NCBI RefSeq assembly: GCF_036250065.1
Contig: NZ_CP109199.1
Coordinates: 930,001 to 994,000, forward strand
Direction: 5' to 3'
DNA: 64,000 bases
Origin: Micromonospora sp. NBC_01699
Lineage (GTDB): Bacteria; Actinomycetota; Actinomycetes; Mycobacteriales; Micromonosporaceae
The position numbers and the translations under genes were made by a program. This document shows, piece after piece, positions 53,372-64,000 of the stretch. The first letter of the stretch is position 1; each line of letters begins with the position of its first letter. The notes beneath the pieces are model-generated. The model saw only the letters and a program-made list of their open reading frames with translations. It made no database searches and was not told where the DNA came from.

Positions 53372-55218
53372 GTCGCAGAGTCCTGCCCACCGCGACGGTG
53401 GCCCTGTTGCTCTGTGTCGGGTTGGTCGGCTGCGGCATCCCCGGCGAGAGCGAGGTACGGGTCGACGGCAAGGGACCCCAGTCCGGCCAGGACTCGGGCG
53501 GTGATCTCACCCAGCGGCTGCCGCAGCGGCAGGACAGCGACCTCCCCGAGCAGGTCGCCGCGAACTACCTGACGGCCGCCGCCGGTGGTGAGACCAACGA
53601 GATCTACCAGCGGGTGAACAGCTACATCCCGGAGGGCGGCGGCAAGCTCAAGCTGAAGGTCGGCAGCGAACCGGCGATCAACCTGGTCCGGCTGATCGGC
53701 CAACCGCAGGCGAAGGGCGTCGAGGGCACCGCCAGCTTCCTGGTGACCATCCAGGTGCAGCAGGTCGGCGTGCTGCGGATGGACGGCTCGGTCGGCGAGC
53801 CCGAGCTGACCGAGCGCAGCTACGTCTTCGAGGTCGGCCCGGCCCTCGCCAGCACCACCGGCGGCCAGGCTCAGCCGGCCGGTGGGATGTGGGTGGTCAA
53901 CCCGCCGCCGGTGCTGCTGATGAGCACCAGTGCCCTGTTCAGCTACTACAGCCAGCGGACCATCTACTTCTGGAACGCCGGCCGGACCGCGCTGGTGCCG
54001 GACCTGCGCTACCTGCCCCGGTCGGTGCCGAAGGAGTCGCAGGCCACCGAGTTGCTCGGCTGGTTGATCGGCGGCCCGGCGCCATGGCTGTCGCCGGCCG
54101 CCGTACCGCTGCCGGAGGGGACCAGCCGGATCGGCAACGCGCCGATGTCCGGCGGTCGGCTGGAGGTCAACCTCTCCATGCCCGCCAGCGAGGTGAACGA
54201 CAACGTCGACCTGGACCGCCTCTTCACCCAGCTCGCCTGGTCCCTGCTTCCACCGAACCCGGAGGGCGTCGGCGGCGACGACGGGGAACTGGAGCTGAAG
54301 ATCCAGAGCCAGCGGCGGAAGGTGGCCGACGTCGACGAGTACCGGCGGGCCAACCAGCCGTACGCGCTGACCGACAGTCCGATCCGGTTCTGTGTCTTCG
54401 AGGGCGCGGTGCACCAGTTGCGCGACGGTGAGGAGGCGGTCGAGTCGGTCCCGATCGAGCCGGAGGAGAACCGCAACATCCGGTCGGCCGCGCTGTCGCG
54501 CAACGGAAACCAGGTCGGCGCCGCGCTGGTCAGTGCGGACGGGGACCGGTGGCGGCTGCGGGTGGCCACCGGTGCCGAACCGTTGCGGATCTTCGCCGCC
54601 AGTGCCTCGTACCCGAGCATGGAGCGGCCGATCTGGTTGAAGGGCACCGACCCGCGGGCACCGATCGGGCTGGTGGTGGCGGACGGGAACCTCTACCGGT
54701 TCGACTCCAACGCCCAACTGGTCAGGATCAGCCTGCCGGGTGTGCCGGGCCGGGTGACCGGGGTCGGCGCCGCGCCGGACGGGCACCGGATAGCGGTCAT
54801 CGCCGACGGTGCGCTCTACGTCGCCGCGCTGAGCACCGACGGCGGTACGGTCTCCGTCGGCCGGGCCCGCCGGCTGGTCACCTCCCTGGCCACGGTGACC
54901 GCGGTGGACTGGAGCGGCGAGAGCGGGCTCGCGGTGGCCGGGGCGCAGCCGGACCGGCGCTCGGTGATCGAGAACATCGGGGTCGACGGGGTGCTGGAGA
55001 ATCTGCTGGTGGACAACACCCGCGGCGACGTCCTGCACCTGGCCGCGTACCCGGACAACCCGCTGAGCCGGACCCAGCTCGGGGTGATGTACGAGACCAA
55101 CGGCGCCGCCTCGTCGTCGAACCGGTTGATCGGCCGGGAGCAGGTAGCACCGAACCCCGGCCTACCGCCCTCGACGAACCCGTCGAGCAAGCCCAGCGCG
55201 CCGTTCTTCCGCTACTGA
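53368..55218 (+). CDS. lpqB: Lipoprotein LpqB
   Basis: This 616-residue lipoprotein (lipobox LVGC, C22) is the accessory protein of MtrAB. After the signal come an N-terminal GerMN-like domain (about 200-320: RYLPRSVPKESQATELLGWLIGG) and a propeller-like C-terminal half (RNIRSAALSRNGNQVGAALV, GRVTGVGAAPDGHRIAVIAD, VTAVDWSGESGLAVAG). It starts with GTG overlapping the mtrB stop. In relatives it modulates MtrB signalling. Confidence 0.94.
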
Positions 55219-55238
55219 GTACGGGACGGGCGGCGTAC

Positions 55239-55946
55239 GTGACCGGTGTCTGGGCCGAGCTGGCCGACCTGGTGCTGCCGGCCGAGTGCGCCGGTTGCCG
55301 GCTCACCGGGACCGCGCTGCGGCACGGGGTCTGTCCGGCCTGTGTTGAGGCGCTCGGCGCGCTGCGTCCCGCCCCGGCGCGACCCACCCCGGCTCCACCG
55401 GGCCTGCCGGGCTGCGTGGCGCTCGGGGCGTACCAGGGTGAGCTGCGGGAGATGCTGTTGGCGTACAAGGAACGGGGCCGGCACTCGTTGGCCCGGCCGC
55501 TGGGCCGGTTGCTGGCCGAGGTGGTCGCGGAGGCCGCCGGCGCACCGCGGCCGGTGCTGCTGATCCCGGTGCCGACCACCGCGCGGGCGGTCCGCGAGCG
55601 GCACGGTGACCACCTGCGCCGGCTGGCCCGGTACGCCGGGCACCGGTTGCGGGCGGCGGGCTGGCCGGTGGCGCTCGGGGCGCCGCTGCGGGCCCTGCCC
55701 CGGCCCGATTCGGCCACGTTGGACACCGCCGGCCGGGCCGCGGCGGCGGAGCACGCCTTCACCGTACGGGCGGGGCGGCTGCCGGCCGTACGCCGCCGCG
55801 CCGCCGGCCGGTTCGTGGTGGTGCTCGACGACATCGTCACGACCGGGGTGACCCTGGCCGCGGTGACCCGCTCGCTGCGCGCCCACGGGGTACGGGTGGA
55901 TGCCGCCGCGGTTCTCGCGGCAACGACCCGACGCGGTCGACGGTAA
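55239..55946 (+). CDS. ComF-family phosphoribosyltransferase-like protein
   Basis: This 235-residue protein has N-terminal zinc-type cysteine pairs (PAECAGC, CPAC), YKERGRHSLARPLG, and a PRTase loop VVVLDDIVTTGVTLAAV. ComF proteins are related to competence factors, but the role in actinomycetes is unknown. The start is taken at the GTG at 55239, 20 bp after lpqB; a long upstream frame is only a shadow of lpqB. The position after lpqB matches M. tuberculosis Rv3242c. Confidence 0.85.
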   Translation: MTGVWAELADLVLPAECAGCRLTGTALRHGVCPACVEALGALRPAPARPTPAPPGLPGCVALGAYQGELREMLLAYKERGRHSLARPLGRLLAEVVAEAAGAPRPVLLIPVPTTARAVRERHGDHLRRLARYAGHRLRAAGWPVALGAPLRALPRPDSATLDTAGRAAAAEHAFTVRAGRLPAVRRRAAGRFVVVLDDIVTTGVTLAAVTRSLRAHGVRVDAAAVLAATTRRGRR

Positions 55947-56196
55947 CGGTCCGTGCAGGCGATTTCACACGATCGTGCCACAAGCGATGGTTTCTAAAGG
56001 TTCTTGGTAGCGAGGGGTGACTATAGACGAGACAGGAGTTAGCGTTTTGTTCACCGGGGGTATGAGGGACTCACCCGCCCCGGGCAAAGGAGGGAGGCGG
56101 CGTCATTCTCGACCGGTCGGTGCCGAAGGGCGATTCCTGGGGGCAGGCTGACCGGGTTTTCTGGTTTCCGGACCGTCCGAACACAGGAGGTCACGC
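55947..56196 (+). promoter_or_regulatory. Upstream region of hpf
   Basis: This 250-bp gap is richer in A/T than its surroundings. TATAGA (within GACTATAGACG near 56020) is a -10-like box, and GGGGGTATGAG near 56054 resembles the -10 of a SigB/SigH-type stress promoter, but a GTTT -35 at correct spacing is not seen. A strong AGGAGG lies before the ATG at 56197. Confidence 0.35.
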
Positions 56197-56838
56197 ATGG
56201 ATGTCGTGGTCAAGGGCCGTAACGTCGAAGTCCCGGAACACTACCGGGTTCATGTAGCCGACAAGCTCGCGAAGATCGAGCGTTACGATCACAAGCTCAT
56301 TCGAGTCGACGTCGAGTTGTCCCACGAACGCAATCCGCGACAGGCTGACAACTGTCAGCGAGTAGAGATTACCTGCGTCTCTCGTGGGCCAGTAGTGCGC
56401 GCCGAGGCGTGCGCCAAGGACTTCTACAGCGCCCTGGATGTGGCGATAGCCAAGCTCGACACCCGGCTGCGCCGGGCCGCCGACCGCCGCCGGGTGCACC
56501 GGGGCAGGCACGCGCCGATATCCGTTGCCGCCGCGACAGCCGGCCTGCCGGTGGCGCCCTTCGGCGACTCCGCCGTGGCCACCCTGACCGCCGAGCCCGA
56601 AACGCGGGACGAGCCCGAGTTCGCCGACGACCCGTACGACTACGAGGTTCACGAACCGGGGCACATCGCCCGAGCGAAACTACACCCGGCCGAGCCGATG
56701 ACCGTCGATGACGCACTGTTCCAGATGGAACTCGTCGGGCACGACTTCTACCTGTTCCTGGACAAGGAAACGGGGCGGTCCAGCGTCGTCTACCGGCGCA
56801 AGGGCTACGACTACGGGATCATCGCGCTCACCGAGTAG
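56197..56838 (+). CDS. hpf: Long-form ribosome hibernation promoting factor
   Basis: This 213-residue protein has the N-terminal S30AE ribosome-binding domain (MDVVVKGRNVEVPEHYRVHVADKLAKIERYD, then DFYSALDVAIAKLDTRLRRAADR). A linker and a C-terminal dimerisation domain follow (KLHPAEPMTVDDALFQMELVGHDFYLFLDKETGRSSVVYRRKGYDYGIIAL). It makes 100S dimers and silences ribosomes in stationary phase. AGGAGG precedes the ATG. Confidence 0.95.
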   Translation: MDVVVKGRNVEVPEHYRVHVADKLAKIERYDHKLIRVDVELSHERNPRQADNCQRVEITCVSRGPVVRAEACAKDFYSALDVAIAKLDTRLRRAADRRRVHRGRHAPISVAAATAGLPVAPFGDSAVATLTAEPETRDEPEFADDPYDYEVHEPGHIARAKLHPAEPMTVDDALFQMELVGHDFYLFLDKETGRSSVVYRRKGYDYGIIALTE

Positions 56839-56843
56839 GGCGT

Positions 56844-56891
56844 GGGCCGGCCGCGCGGGGCGCAGCGCCAGTTCGCCCCGCCGGCCGGCCC
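56844..56891. terminator. Bidirectional GC-rich hairpin after hpf
   Basis: GGGCCGGCCGCGCGGGGCG and the complementary CGCCCCGCCGGCCGGCCC pair with a one-base offset and an 11-nt loop. It lies between hpf and a convergent acetyltransferase gene. Confidence 0.7.
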
Positions 56892-56931
56892 GGATCCGCC
56901 GGACGCCGTACCGCTCGGCCGGGACCGCCGG

Positions 56932-58044
56932 TCACCGGTCCAGATCCTCCGGCAGCAGGCCGTAGAGCAGGTCGTCGAGGCGCTGTCCGGCCGGACCGGG
57001 CAGCCGGCCCCGCAACTCGCCCTCCCGCCGGAAGCCGGCCTTCTCCAGCACCCGCCGCGAGCCGGCGTTGTCCGGCAACGCGCCGGCGATCAACCGCTCG
57101 ATGCCGGCGTCGGCGAACGCCCAGCGGGCCAGCAGCCGGACGGCCCGGGTCGGGTAGCCCCGGCCCCGCCAGGCCGGGCTCATCGCGTACCCGATCATCG
57201 CCTGTCCGGTCTGCGGTTCCTGGTAGTAGAGGCCGATCTCGCCGGTCGGCGTACCGCTGGTGGTGTCCAGGATGACCAGGTCGGCGCGTTCGCCGGCCAG
57301 CCAACGCCCCGGCGCCCCGGCGCACCGCGCCGCCACCTCGGCCCGGTTCGGGGCGACCGGCGGCACGCTGGACGCGACCACGTCCGGCAGGCTCTGCAAC
57401 CGGTGGACGAATCCGGTGTGGGCGGCGGTCAGCGGGCGCAGCGTGACCACCCCGTCGGTCAGCGTGCCGCCGGGCAGGTCCGGCAGCAGCCGGGCCGCCG
57501 GACCCGGCGGGTCGGTGGCCAGCCGGGCCCAGGCCACCAGGTCGTGCCGGCCGCCGTCCGGGGTGTTCCCGGCGCTGCGCCGGATCCCCTCCCGGCTGAA
57601 CCCGCTGCCCAGGGCCACCCGTTGACTGGCCACGTTCTCCGGTTCGGTGAGCAGTTCCAGCCGGGCGAAGCCGTGGGTCAGCGCCCGGCCGGCGAGCAGG
57701 GTCGCGGCGGCGGTGGCCACCCCACGACCACGGGCCCAGGGACCCACCCAGTAGCCGACCTCGCCCTGGTGCCGCGACGGCGCGACGTGGTCGATGCCGA
57801 TTCCGCCGAGCAGGCGGTCGGTGGTCGGGTCGGCGATCGCGTACGCCGCACCGCCGCGGGTCCAGACCGTCGCCGTACCCTCGCTGATCCACCAGTGGGC
57901 GTCGGCCCCGGTGTACGGAACGGGCAGGTGCGGGAGGAATCGCCTGGTCAGCGGGTCCGAGCAGCCGGCCATCAGGTCGTCGAGGTCGGCATCGCGGAAC
58001 AGCCGCAGCCGTACGCCCGCCGCCTCGATGGTCTCCCGGTTCAT
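56932..58044 (-). CDS. Double GNAT-domain acetyltransferase, copy B
   Basis: This is a 370-residue protein with two tandem GNAT (RimJ/RimL-like) domains. Domain 1 (about 8-175) has VGYWVGPWARGRGVATAAATLLAGRAL with LELLTEPENVASQRVALGSGF. Domain 2 (about 195-365) has IGYAMSPAWRGRGYPTRAVRLLARWAF and RLIAGALPDNAGSRRVLEKAGF. Both keep the acetyl-CoA R/Q-x-x-G-x-G/A-type loop (RGRGVA, RGRGYP). The substrate is unknown. The ATG at 58044 overlaps the upstream copy's stop by 4 bases, so the pair is coupled. Confidence 0.87.
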   Translation of the reverse strand: MNRETIEAAGVRLRLFRDADLDDLMAGCSDPLTRRFLPHLPVPYTGADAHWWISEGTATVWTRGGAAYAIADPTTDRLLGGIGIDHVAPSRHQGEVGYWVGPWARGRGVATAAATLLAGRALTHGFARLELLTEPENVASQRVALGSGFSREGIRRSAGNTPDGGRHDLVAWARLATDPPGPAARLLPDLPGGTLTDGVVTLRPLTAAHTGFVHRLQSLPDVVASSVPPVAPNRAEVAARCAGAPGRWLAGERADLVILDTTSGTPTGEIGLYYQEPQTGQAMIGYAMSPAWRGRGYPTRAVRLLARWAFADAGIERLIAGALPDNAGSRRVLEKAGFRREGELRGRLPGPAGQRLDDLLYGLLPEDLDR

Positions 58045-59249
58045 GCCGCGCCCGCGCCGCGTACGCCGCCCGGACCGTCTCCGGCCAGCAGTGCCCCGAC
58101 CCAGACGTCCACCCGGCCGGACCGGTGCGCGATGCCCTGCCGGTTGATGCCCTCGACCACGAACCCGGCCTTCTCGGCGGCCCGCCGGGAGGCGTCGTTG
58201 CCGACGTGGGCCCGCCATTCGATCCGGGCCGGGCCGAGGCTGGCGAAACCCCAGGCGCAGACGGCGGCGAGTGCGGCCGGGCAGTAGCCCCGCCCTCGGG
58301 CGTGCGGTGCGACCAGGTAACCGACGTCGGCCACCGCCGGATCGTCGCGGTTGAGTCGGAGTTCCATGGTGCCGGCGAAGTTGTCGTCCGGGTCGGCGAT
58401 GACGAACACCGCCCCGTCGCCGCGCCCCCACCGCCCCGCCGCGTGCCGGTGGACGAAGAACTCCGCGTCGGAGCGCTGGTACGGATCCGGCAGGCCGAGC
58501 CAGCGCCGCGCCAACGGGTCGCGGCAGGCGGTCACGATCGGATCCAGGTCCCGCTGCTCCGGCCGACGCAGCCGGATCTCCCCGTCGGCGGCGGTGGCGA
58601 ACAGCACCGGTTGCGGGCGGCCGAAGACCGCCGCCCGGCGGGCGACGAGCGAACCCGGCCCGGCCGGACCGCCGGCCCCGGTCGGGTCGGTGTCCGGCTC
58701 GACCAGGTCGTCGGGGAGCAGTGAGCCGATCCAGCCGTCGGGTCCGCCGTGCGGGTGCGGCTGGGCCAGTCGGAGCTGGCCCTCGACCCGGAACCCGGCC
58801 CGGAGCGCGACCAGCCGGGAGGCGTGGTTGCCGACCTCGGCCTGCCAGATCAGCCGGCGCAGGCCGAGGTCCCGCAACGCCCACCGGGCGACGGCGCGGG
58901 TGGCCCGGACCGCGACGGCGCGACCGCGCGCCCAGGGAGCCGTCCAGTAGCCCACCTCGCCGGAGCGCAGGGTCTGGTCGATCGTCACCAGGCCGCAGGA
59001 GCCGAGTAGTTCGCCGGTGCCGGCGTGGCAGACCGCGAACGGGGCCGCGGTGCCGGCCGCCCAGCCGGCCGGTGCGACGGCGGTGACGAAGCCTTCCGCG
59101 TGTTCTGGCAGGTACGGGGCTGCAACGGTGGTCCACCGCTGGATGTCCGGATCCTGGCAGGCCCGGTGTACGGCGCTCGCGTCCGCCGCCTCCCAGGGGC
59201 GGAGCAAGAGGCCGTTCTCGATGATCTCCACGGGCTTCACGCCGGCCAT
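58041..59249 (-). CDS. Double GNAT-domain acetyltransferase, copy A
   Basis: This is a 402-residue protein, also with two GNAT domains: VGYWTAPWARGRAVAVRATRAVARWAL with QAEVGNHASRLVALRAGF (domain 1), and VGYLVAPHARGRGYCPAALAAVCAWGF with RAHVGNDASRRAAEKAGF (domain 2). A Pro/Gly/Asp-rich linker (about 180-205) joins them. In domain 1 the CoA loop is RGRAVA, with alanine for the usual glycine, so that half may be weak. The gene is first in a two-gene operon. No good Shine-Dalgarno site precedes the ATG. Confidence 0.85.
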   Translation of the reverse strand: MAGVKPVEIIENGLLLRPWEAADASAVHRACQDPDIQRWTTVAAPYLPEHAEGFVTAVAPAGWAAGTAAPFAVCHAGTGELLGSCGLVTIDQTLRSGEVGYWTAPWARGRAVAVRATRAVARWALRDLGLRRLIWQAEVGNHASRLVALRAGFRVEGQLRLAQPHPHGGPDGWIGSLLPDDLVEPDTDPTGAGGPAGPGSLVARRAAVFGRPQPVLFATAADGEIRLRRPEQRDLDPIVTACRDPLARRWLGLPDPYQRSDAEFFVHRHAAGRWGRGDGAVFVIADPDDNFAGTMELRLNRDDPAVADVGYLVAPHARGRGYCPAALAAVCAWGFASLGPARIEWRAHVGNDASRRAAEKAGFVVEGINRQGIAHRSGRVDVWVGALLAGDGPGGVRGAGAA

Positions 59250-59412
59250 CTTGCCGGAGAGTTCGCCCTGGGCGTAACCGGATTCGGCGCGTCTGCTCGA
59301 ACCTATAGGGTGAATTGTCCGGTTCGATGGGACCGGTCGTCAACGCGGCTCCCGATTGCCCCGACGGTGCGCCTACGATGGTTCGGCAGACCGTCTAGGG
59401 GAGCGTTGATCC

Positions 59413-62274
<2,862 letters not shown>

Positions 62275-62278
62275 CCGA

Positions 62279-62311
62279 CCACCGGCCGCCGCCAGCGGTG
62301 GTGGCCGGTGG
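62279..62311 (+). terminator. Hairpin after secA
   Basis: CCACCGGCC (62279-62287) and GGCCGGTGG (62303-62311) are perfect complements, with a weaker inner stem. It lies 4 bases after the secA stop. Confidence 0.7.
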
Positions 62312-62404
62312 GCAACAGCCGTTCCGGGCCCGGCCCCGATCACCGACAGGTGGCCGGGACCGGGCCCGGTCCCGTTCGAACGGCTCTCGGGCAGCGGTGG
62401 TCGT

Positions 62405-63031
62405 TCAGAGCACCCGGGCGACAGTGGCGAGCCAACTGCCGCGCCGCCGCTCCAGCCGGAACGCGAGCGCCCAACTCCGCTCGCCCCACCCGAGTACGGC
62501 CGCCGCCTCGGCGATCCCCTCGTGCGGCTCGCTGACCCGCAGCAGCCGCAGACGCACCCCGCTCGTCCCGCCGCCGGCCGGGGCCGCTTCCCGTGGGCGT
62601 AGGCCCGGACGCCGGGCGCGTTGCTCGGCCAGTCGTCGGGTGGCGGCGACGAGTTGCTCGGTGATCGCCGTGGCGTCGGCGCCGACCGACAGCGGTCGGA
62701 CGTGTGCGGCCGGCCGGTAGCCGTTCAGGATCTCCAGGCAGGTCCCCAGAAACCGGCGGGCCGCCTGCCGGGCCTCGGCCGAGGCGGTGGCCAACGCCTC
62801 CGGTGGCAGGGCGGCCGGAGCCCGGTCCGCCGGTGTCGGTCGGCCCCGCTCGGTGCCGCGGGACCCGGATCGTGGCGGTAGCGGGACGCCCAGTGGCAGC
62901 GAGAGCTGCCCGTCGAGTCCCGTCGCCCAGGCCGGCCCGGCCAACTCGTCGTCGAACGGTGGGTCGAGCGGCGGCACCGGGCGCAACCGTACGGCGGGGC
63001 GGGCGAGTGGCCTGGTCCGTACGGCGGGCAT
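62405..63031 (-). CDS. Rv3231c-neighbourhood type small protein, DUF6459-like
   Basis: This is a 208-residue protein. A Pro/Arg-rich disordered N-terminal third is followed by an alpha/beta domain (about 75-208) with ARRFLGTCLEILNGYRPAAHVRPL, RLRLLRVSEPHEGIAEAAAVLGWGERSWALAFRLERR and WLATVARVL. This pattern is seen in DUF6459 proteins next to secA in actinomycetes; the function is unknown. The family name is from memory and moderate in certainty. Confidence 0.65.
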   Translation of the reverse strand: MPAVRTRPLARPAVRLRPVPPLDPPFDDELAGPAWATGLDGQLSLPLGVPLPPRSGSRGTERGRPTPADRAPAALPPEALATASAEARQAARRFLGTCLEILNGYRPAAHVRPLSVGADATAITEQLVAATRRLAEQRARRPGLRPREAAPAGGGTSGVRLRLLRVSEPHEGIAEAAAVLGWGERSWALAFRLERRRGSWLATVARVL

Positions 63032-63194
63032 TTGGGTCCTCTCTTGATCTTGCGTTTGCTTTCGTTTGCCTCCGACCGGTTACATTAGTAGCGAACGATG
63101 GATGTGGCGTCAAGGTGTCGCGGGCAGCACGAAGCGGGCGGGCGTCACCGTGGGGGATGGCACCGGGTCGAGGGGGCGCGGCGGCAGATCCGGA

Positions 63195-63422
63195 CTACTC
63201 CGGGTCGCGTTCGACCAGCGGGTTGCTGCGTACCCAGTCGGCGGTCTCGGCGTACTTGTGCTGGATGTACTGTTCGAGCTGGGCCCGCTCGACCCGCCAC
63301 TGGCCCCGGCCACCGATCTTGATCGCCGGAAGTTCGCCGCTGCGCACCATGTGGTAGACCTGCGAGTCCGAGACGTTCAGCTCGGCGGCTACGTCGGACA
63401 GCAGCAGGAACCTGGGCTCCAC
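63195..63422 (-). CDS. Small excisionase/MerR-type helix-turn-helix protein
   Basis: This is a 75-residue DNA-binding protein with LLLSDVAAELNVSDSQVYHMVRSGELPAIKIGGRGQWRVERAQLEQYIQHKYAE, the AlpA/excisionase winged HTH fold (DNA-binding domain type HTH_17). No phage or integrase genes are near, so it is probably a housekeeping regulator beside secA, as in other actinomycetes. The GTG at 63422 follows GGGAG; the frame extends to 63776 without family support. Confidence 0.8.
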   Translation of the reverse strand: MEPRFLLLSDVAAELNVSDSQVYHMVRSGELPAIKIGGRGQWRVERAQLEQYIQHKYAETADWVRSNPLVERDPE

Positions 63423-63680
63423 GAGCGACTCCCGGTGGTGGGTCGTGTTTGACTCAGTTTGCCATCGACTGCCGGTCCCGCTCGACCACGGTTCCGCCCC
63501 GGTCGCCAGCCGTACCGCCGGGACCGGGTCGACCGGGGCGGGTTGCTGATCGGACACAGCCGGGAGGGGCACGCTTCCGGTCCGGGGCGGCGGGGTGTAT
63601 GACAGGGACGGCGCCGGACGAGCCGGTGTCCTGCGGGTCAGCGACGCCGGTGGCGTCGCCGAGTGGGGGAGACGAGAACC

Positions 63681-64000
63681 GTGCGCGCAGAACTGGTCCG
63701 GGTGTACCTCCCGGCTACCGTGCCGATGCTGGCCCTCCTGCGCAAGCAGGGTGAGCTGCCGGCCGGCGAGGCGCACGCGGTCACCCCGACCCTGCGCGAG
63801 TGGTACGCCGAGGGCGACGAGGAGGAACTGGAGTACGTCGCCTTCACCCGGGCCGCGCAGGACGCGCTGCGGTTGCTCCGTGAGGATCCCGCCGCCCCGC
63901 GCCGCCGGGTGGTGGTCTCCGCCGACCTGCCGGCCGCCACAGTGCAGCGGACCGAGGTCGAGCTGGGCTCCAGCACCGTACGCCTGGACGGGCCGGTCCC
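63681..64000 (+). CDS. Conserved actinobacterial protein, N-terminal part
   Basis: From a GTG at 63681 (GGGGGAGA upstream) the frame runs off the window after 106 codons. It begins [26 protein letters not shown], then [29 protein letters not shown] and [14 protein letters not shown]. It looks like the DUF6912 family of small soluble proteins of unknown function. It is divergent from the HTH gene across a 258-bp gap in which I see no clear promoter. Confidence 0.65.
   Translation, partial: MRAELVRVYLPATVPMLALLRKQGELPAGEAHAVTPTLREWYAEGDEEELEYVAFTRAAQDALRLLREDPAAPRRRVVVSADLPAATVQRTEVELGSSTVRLDGPV

Noticed and set aside
55990-56065. SigB/SigH-type promoter for hpf
   Set aside because: GGGTAT is present but GTTT lies about 10 nt upstream, too close for the usual 14-16 nt spacer, so it is noted only as a possibility.
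63195-63422. Prophage excisionase
   Set aside because: The HTH resembles excisionase/AlpA, but no integrase, attachment site or phage genes are nearby and the position beside secA looks chromosomal.

Overview
The window looks like chromosomal DNA from a high-GC actinomycete, most likely a member of the Micromonosporaceae. The reasons are very GC-rich codons, frequent GTG/TTG starts, WhiB, MtrA/MtrB/LpqB, coenzyme F420 genes, WhiJ/Scr1-type HTH plus DUF397 pairs, and leaderless starts directly behind TANNNT boxes. I see no rRNA, tRNA, CRISPR array, transposase or integrase. Family names come from reading motifs by eye; no database search was run.

Layout. 1-5.2 kb: LtrA fragment, GT-C-like membrane protein, a WhiJ/DUF397 pair and a secreted ThuA-ricin protein. 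5.3-13.3 kb: acetoacetyl-CoA synthetase, a TIGR03089 protein, a GT4 glycosyltransferase, GDP-mannose synthesis (manC) and an ArsR regulator. 13.4-19.3 kb: F420 synthesis (fbiB, fbiA, fbiC) around a PQGYP-repeat membrane protein. 19.7-21 kb: whiB2/whmD, a metallopeptidase-fold protein without its zinc motif, and a DUF3499 protein. 21-37.2 kb: an accessory block dominated by polyamine/GABA use: FAD oxidoreductase, polyamine-type transaminase, Lrp regulator, Tat/lipoprotein PotD with PotABC, a saccharopine-dehydrogenase-family enzyme, GabT and two aldehyde dehydrogenases. It is broken up by a second WhiJ/DUF397 cassette, whose regulator has a nonsense codon, and by a DUF559 nuclease-like gene. 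37.3-40 kb: endonuclease V, an orphan WhiJ-type regulator and a secreted anchored protein. 40.2-47.1 kb: manB, Trm112, SIS isomerase-like protein, CDF transporter, manA, ahcY. 47.4-50.8 kb: EfeUOB iron uptake behind an iron box. 50.9-64 kb: mtrA-mtrB-lpqB-comF-hpf, two double-GNAT genes, secA and three small genes.

The backbone (manC, fbiAB, whiB2, the Rv3259-like and DUF3499 genes, manB, SIS, manA, ahcY, mtrAB-lpqB, comF, hpf, secA) recalls M. tuberculosis Rv3240c-Rv3264c. On that comparison, made from memory, the 21-40 kb block and the efe operon sit inside an otherwise ancestral order. manA, manB and manC together make GDP-mannose from fructose-6-phosphate.

The most distinctive unexplained structure is a set of four composite intergenic elements: C-rich tract, near-perfect 16-23 bp inverted repeat, G-rich tract. 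They lie near 5.0, 25.4, 31.5 and 32.7 kb. The last two share an identical 20-base arm and bracket the DUF559 nuclease-like gene.
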